Of a DNA stretch of 64,000 bases, positions 63,007 through 64,000 are shown in pieces. The notes beneath the pieces were generated by a model that had not been told where the DNA came from, made no database searches, and saw only the letters and a list, made by a program, of their open reading frames with translations. Numbering within the stretch: position 1 is the first letter of the stretch; each line of letters starts with the position of its first letter. The DNA comes from Gordonia pseudamarae. GTDB lineage: Bacteria; Actinomycetota; Actinomycetes; Mycobacteriales; Mycobacteriaceae. The position numbers were made by a program, and so were the translations under genes. Location of the stretch: contig NZ_CP045809.1 of the NCBI RefSeq assembly GCF_025273675.1, forward strand, positions 3,472,001-3,536,000, given 5' to 3'.

Positions 63007-64000
63007 GTGACCGCTCCCCGTCCGCGCACCGCGGTGATCGACGAGGCATGGCGCACGGCCGTCGCCGACACCGTCATCGGGACCGGCACCGATCCACTGT
63101 CGGTGATGACGGGCCGGGACGGCGGACCGCTCGCGCGCACGGTGAAGTGCCTCCTCGACCCGCTGGTGCTGCGGATTCGTGCGAATCCGGCGCTGGGCAG
63201 GCCACTGCTCGAGGCCGACAGCCAGGGCGAGGTGGCCGTGCTGATCGCCGAGGCCACACCGCGTATCGCCGATGCCGCGCGCTGGTTCGCCGAGCTCAAG
63301 GCATGCCGCCGAGCGGCCGGGATCACCGGTGGCAACATCCAGGAGCAGTACTTTCCGCGTGCGTTCGAGCTCGCGGTCGCCTTCGGTCCGCCGGGTCCCG
63401 ACGCCCGGGCCGTCGCCGCGGAGATGATCGACGACATCCACCGCCCCGGCGAAGGCCGATCGGTCGACGATCTCGCCGCCCACCTCGACCGTCAGCACGC
63501 CGACCTCGACGCCCAGCTGGACCGGGTGTGGGCCGCCGCGCCCACCGGGGACCAGGCCCCACCCGCAGGGACCGAGACGGCAGCCCTGCTGGACGCGTTG
63601 CTGAACGGTTCGGCGACCACCGCCGAGCGTGACGCGCACTGGGATCGGCTGGCCGGGTCAGGGCTCGCGGCCCGGATCGGACTCGCCGTCTTCACGCCGG
63701 GGTCGACGATCGCCGACCTGCTCGATTCCTGCGGGGTGACGATCGTCGAAGTCGTTGACGTGCCGACGCTCTCGGCACAATCACCACCCACGAGGCCGTC
63801 GCTGCGGGGCTCGGGTGAGGAGCGTCCGCTGGACAGATCGATCGCATCCCGGGTGAGCACCACCCTGCGCCGGTCCCGCGACCGCGGCGACCTGCCCGCC
63901 ATCGGCGAACTTGTCGACGACGAGATCGTGCGCTCACGGGCCCCGTGGGCGCTGGATGGAGCGGTGTGGCAGGCGGCGATGCTGGTGGGTGTCGTGGTCG
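63007..64000 (+). CDS. Unknown protein, N-terminal part (runs off the right edge)
   Basis: At least 331 residues from a GTG at 63007; the C-terminus lies beyond the window. The visible part is mainly helical, with no recognised domain, no signal peptide and no clear membrane helix before the last residues (VWQAAMLVGVVV may begin one). Segments such as ITGGNIQEQYFPRAFELAVAFGP and LAARIGLAVFTPGSTIADLLDS may help a search. Codon bias is normal for the genome. It shares a 60-bp divergent promoter region with the TPR gene, so joint regulation is likely. Confidence 0.7.
   Translation, partial: MTAPRPRTAVIDEAWRTAVADTVIGTGTDPLSVMTGRDGGPLARTVKCLLDPLVLRIRANPALGRPLLEADSQGEVAVLIAEATPRIADAARWFAELKACRRAAGITGGNIQEQYFPRAFELAVAFGPPGPDARAVAAEMIDDIHRPGEGRSVDDLAAHLDRQHADLDAQLDRVWAAAPTGDQAPPAGTETAALLDALLNGSATTAERDAHWDRLAGSGLAARIGLAVFTPGSTIADLLDSCGVTIVEVVDVPTLSAQSPPTRPSLRGSGEERPLDRSIASRVSTTLRRSRDRGDLPAIGELVDDEIVRSRAPWALDGAVWQAAMLVGVVV

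Noticed and set aside
61288..63639. TPR protein extended to 63639
   Set aside because: The extension would overlap the divergent gene at 63007 and lacks repeat helices; the ATG at 62946 begins the helical region.

Overview
The window is high-GC DNA from a mycolic-acid-containing actinobacterium of the order Mycobacteriales, most likely Gordonia or a close relative. The basis is gene content and order: whiB2 with fbiA-fbiB, the block glgC/glgA–rlmA–DUF3117–DivIVA-like–gpgS–folP2–fadD6–LOG–dapE–dapD, the block fdxC–dapC, and the block mutT2–typA–lpqW–mshB all match blocks of the Mycobacterium tuberculosis chromosome, here brought together. No rRNA, tRNA or CRISPR array was recognised.

Layout. 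1-5 kb: DUF3499 (partial), a zincin-like protein, WhiB2, the F420 enzymes FbiA and FbiB, and a NUDIX protein. 5-18 kb: glycogen/maltosyl-phosphate enzymes (GlgC, GlgM/GlgA), an rRNA methyltransferase, glucosyl-3-phosphoglycerate synthase (GpgS), FolP2, FadD6, two LOG-family proteins, an IS110 element inserted just upstream of one LOG gene, then DapE and DapD of lysine/diaminopimelate synthesis. 18-21 kb: a lower-GC accessory patch with a 5'-truncated DUF262-DUF1524-RAMA protein and a Phd/PIN toxin-antitoxin pair. 21-34 kb: DapC, ferredoxin, a cysteine dioxygenase-like protein, a three-gene operon (CofH-like, Baeyer-Villiger-type monooxygenase, CofG), MshB, LpqW, TypA, a tiny cysteine-cluster protein and MutT2. 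34-38 kb: a ThiBPQ-type importer. 38-47 kb: two related secreted proteins, a lysoplasmalogenase-like protein, a HhH-GPD repair protein, a decapeptide-repeat protein, a WS/DGAT acyltransferase and a membrane-anchored trypsin-like protease. 47-53 kb: a GntR regulator and the urtABCDE urea-type importer. 53-59 kb: an enoyl-CoA hydratase, an Rpf-like protein, an SDR–P450–MpaB oxidative operon and a secreted GH43-like propeller. 59-64 kb: a CHAT protease, an LpqH-like lipoprotein, a TPR protein and an unknown protein that runs off the edge.

The strongest anomaly is the F420 region. M. tuberculosis FbiC is a single CofG-CofH fusion. Here the two halves are separate genes in reversed order, with a monooxygenase between them. 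All three genes are joined by 4-bp start/stop overlaps. The CofH half has lost the radical-SAM CxxxCxxC segment by an internal deletion, while its flanks remain well conserved and in frame. Either an intact FbiC lies elsewhere and this operon is a repurposed paralogue set, or F420 synthesis here is unusual.

Secondary leads are: the CHAT/TPR/unknown neighbourhood, with a 78-nt near-perfect palindrome in the CHAT promoter region; the truncated DUF262-RAMA protein; the presumptive bridge-RNA leader of the IS110 element; a TTGTATACAA palindrome upstream of urtA, paired with a GntR gene at the other end of the urt cluster; and a protein made largely of 14 gap-free decapeptide repeats.
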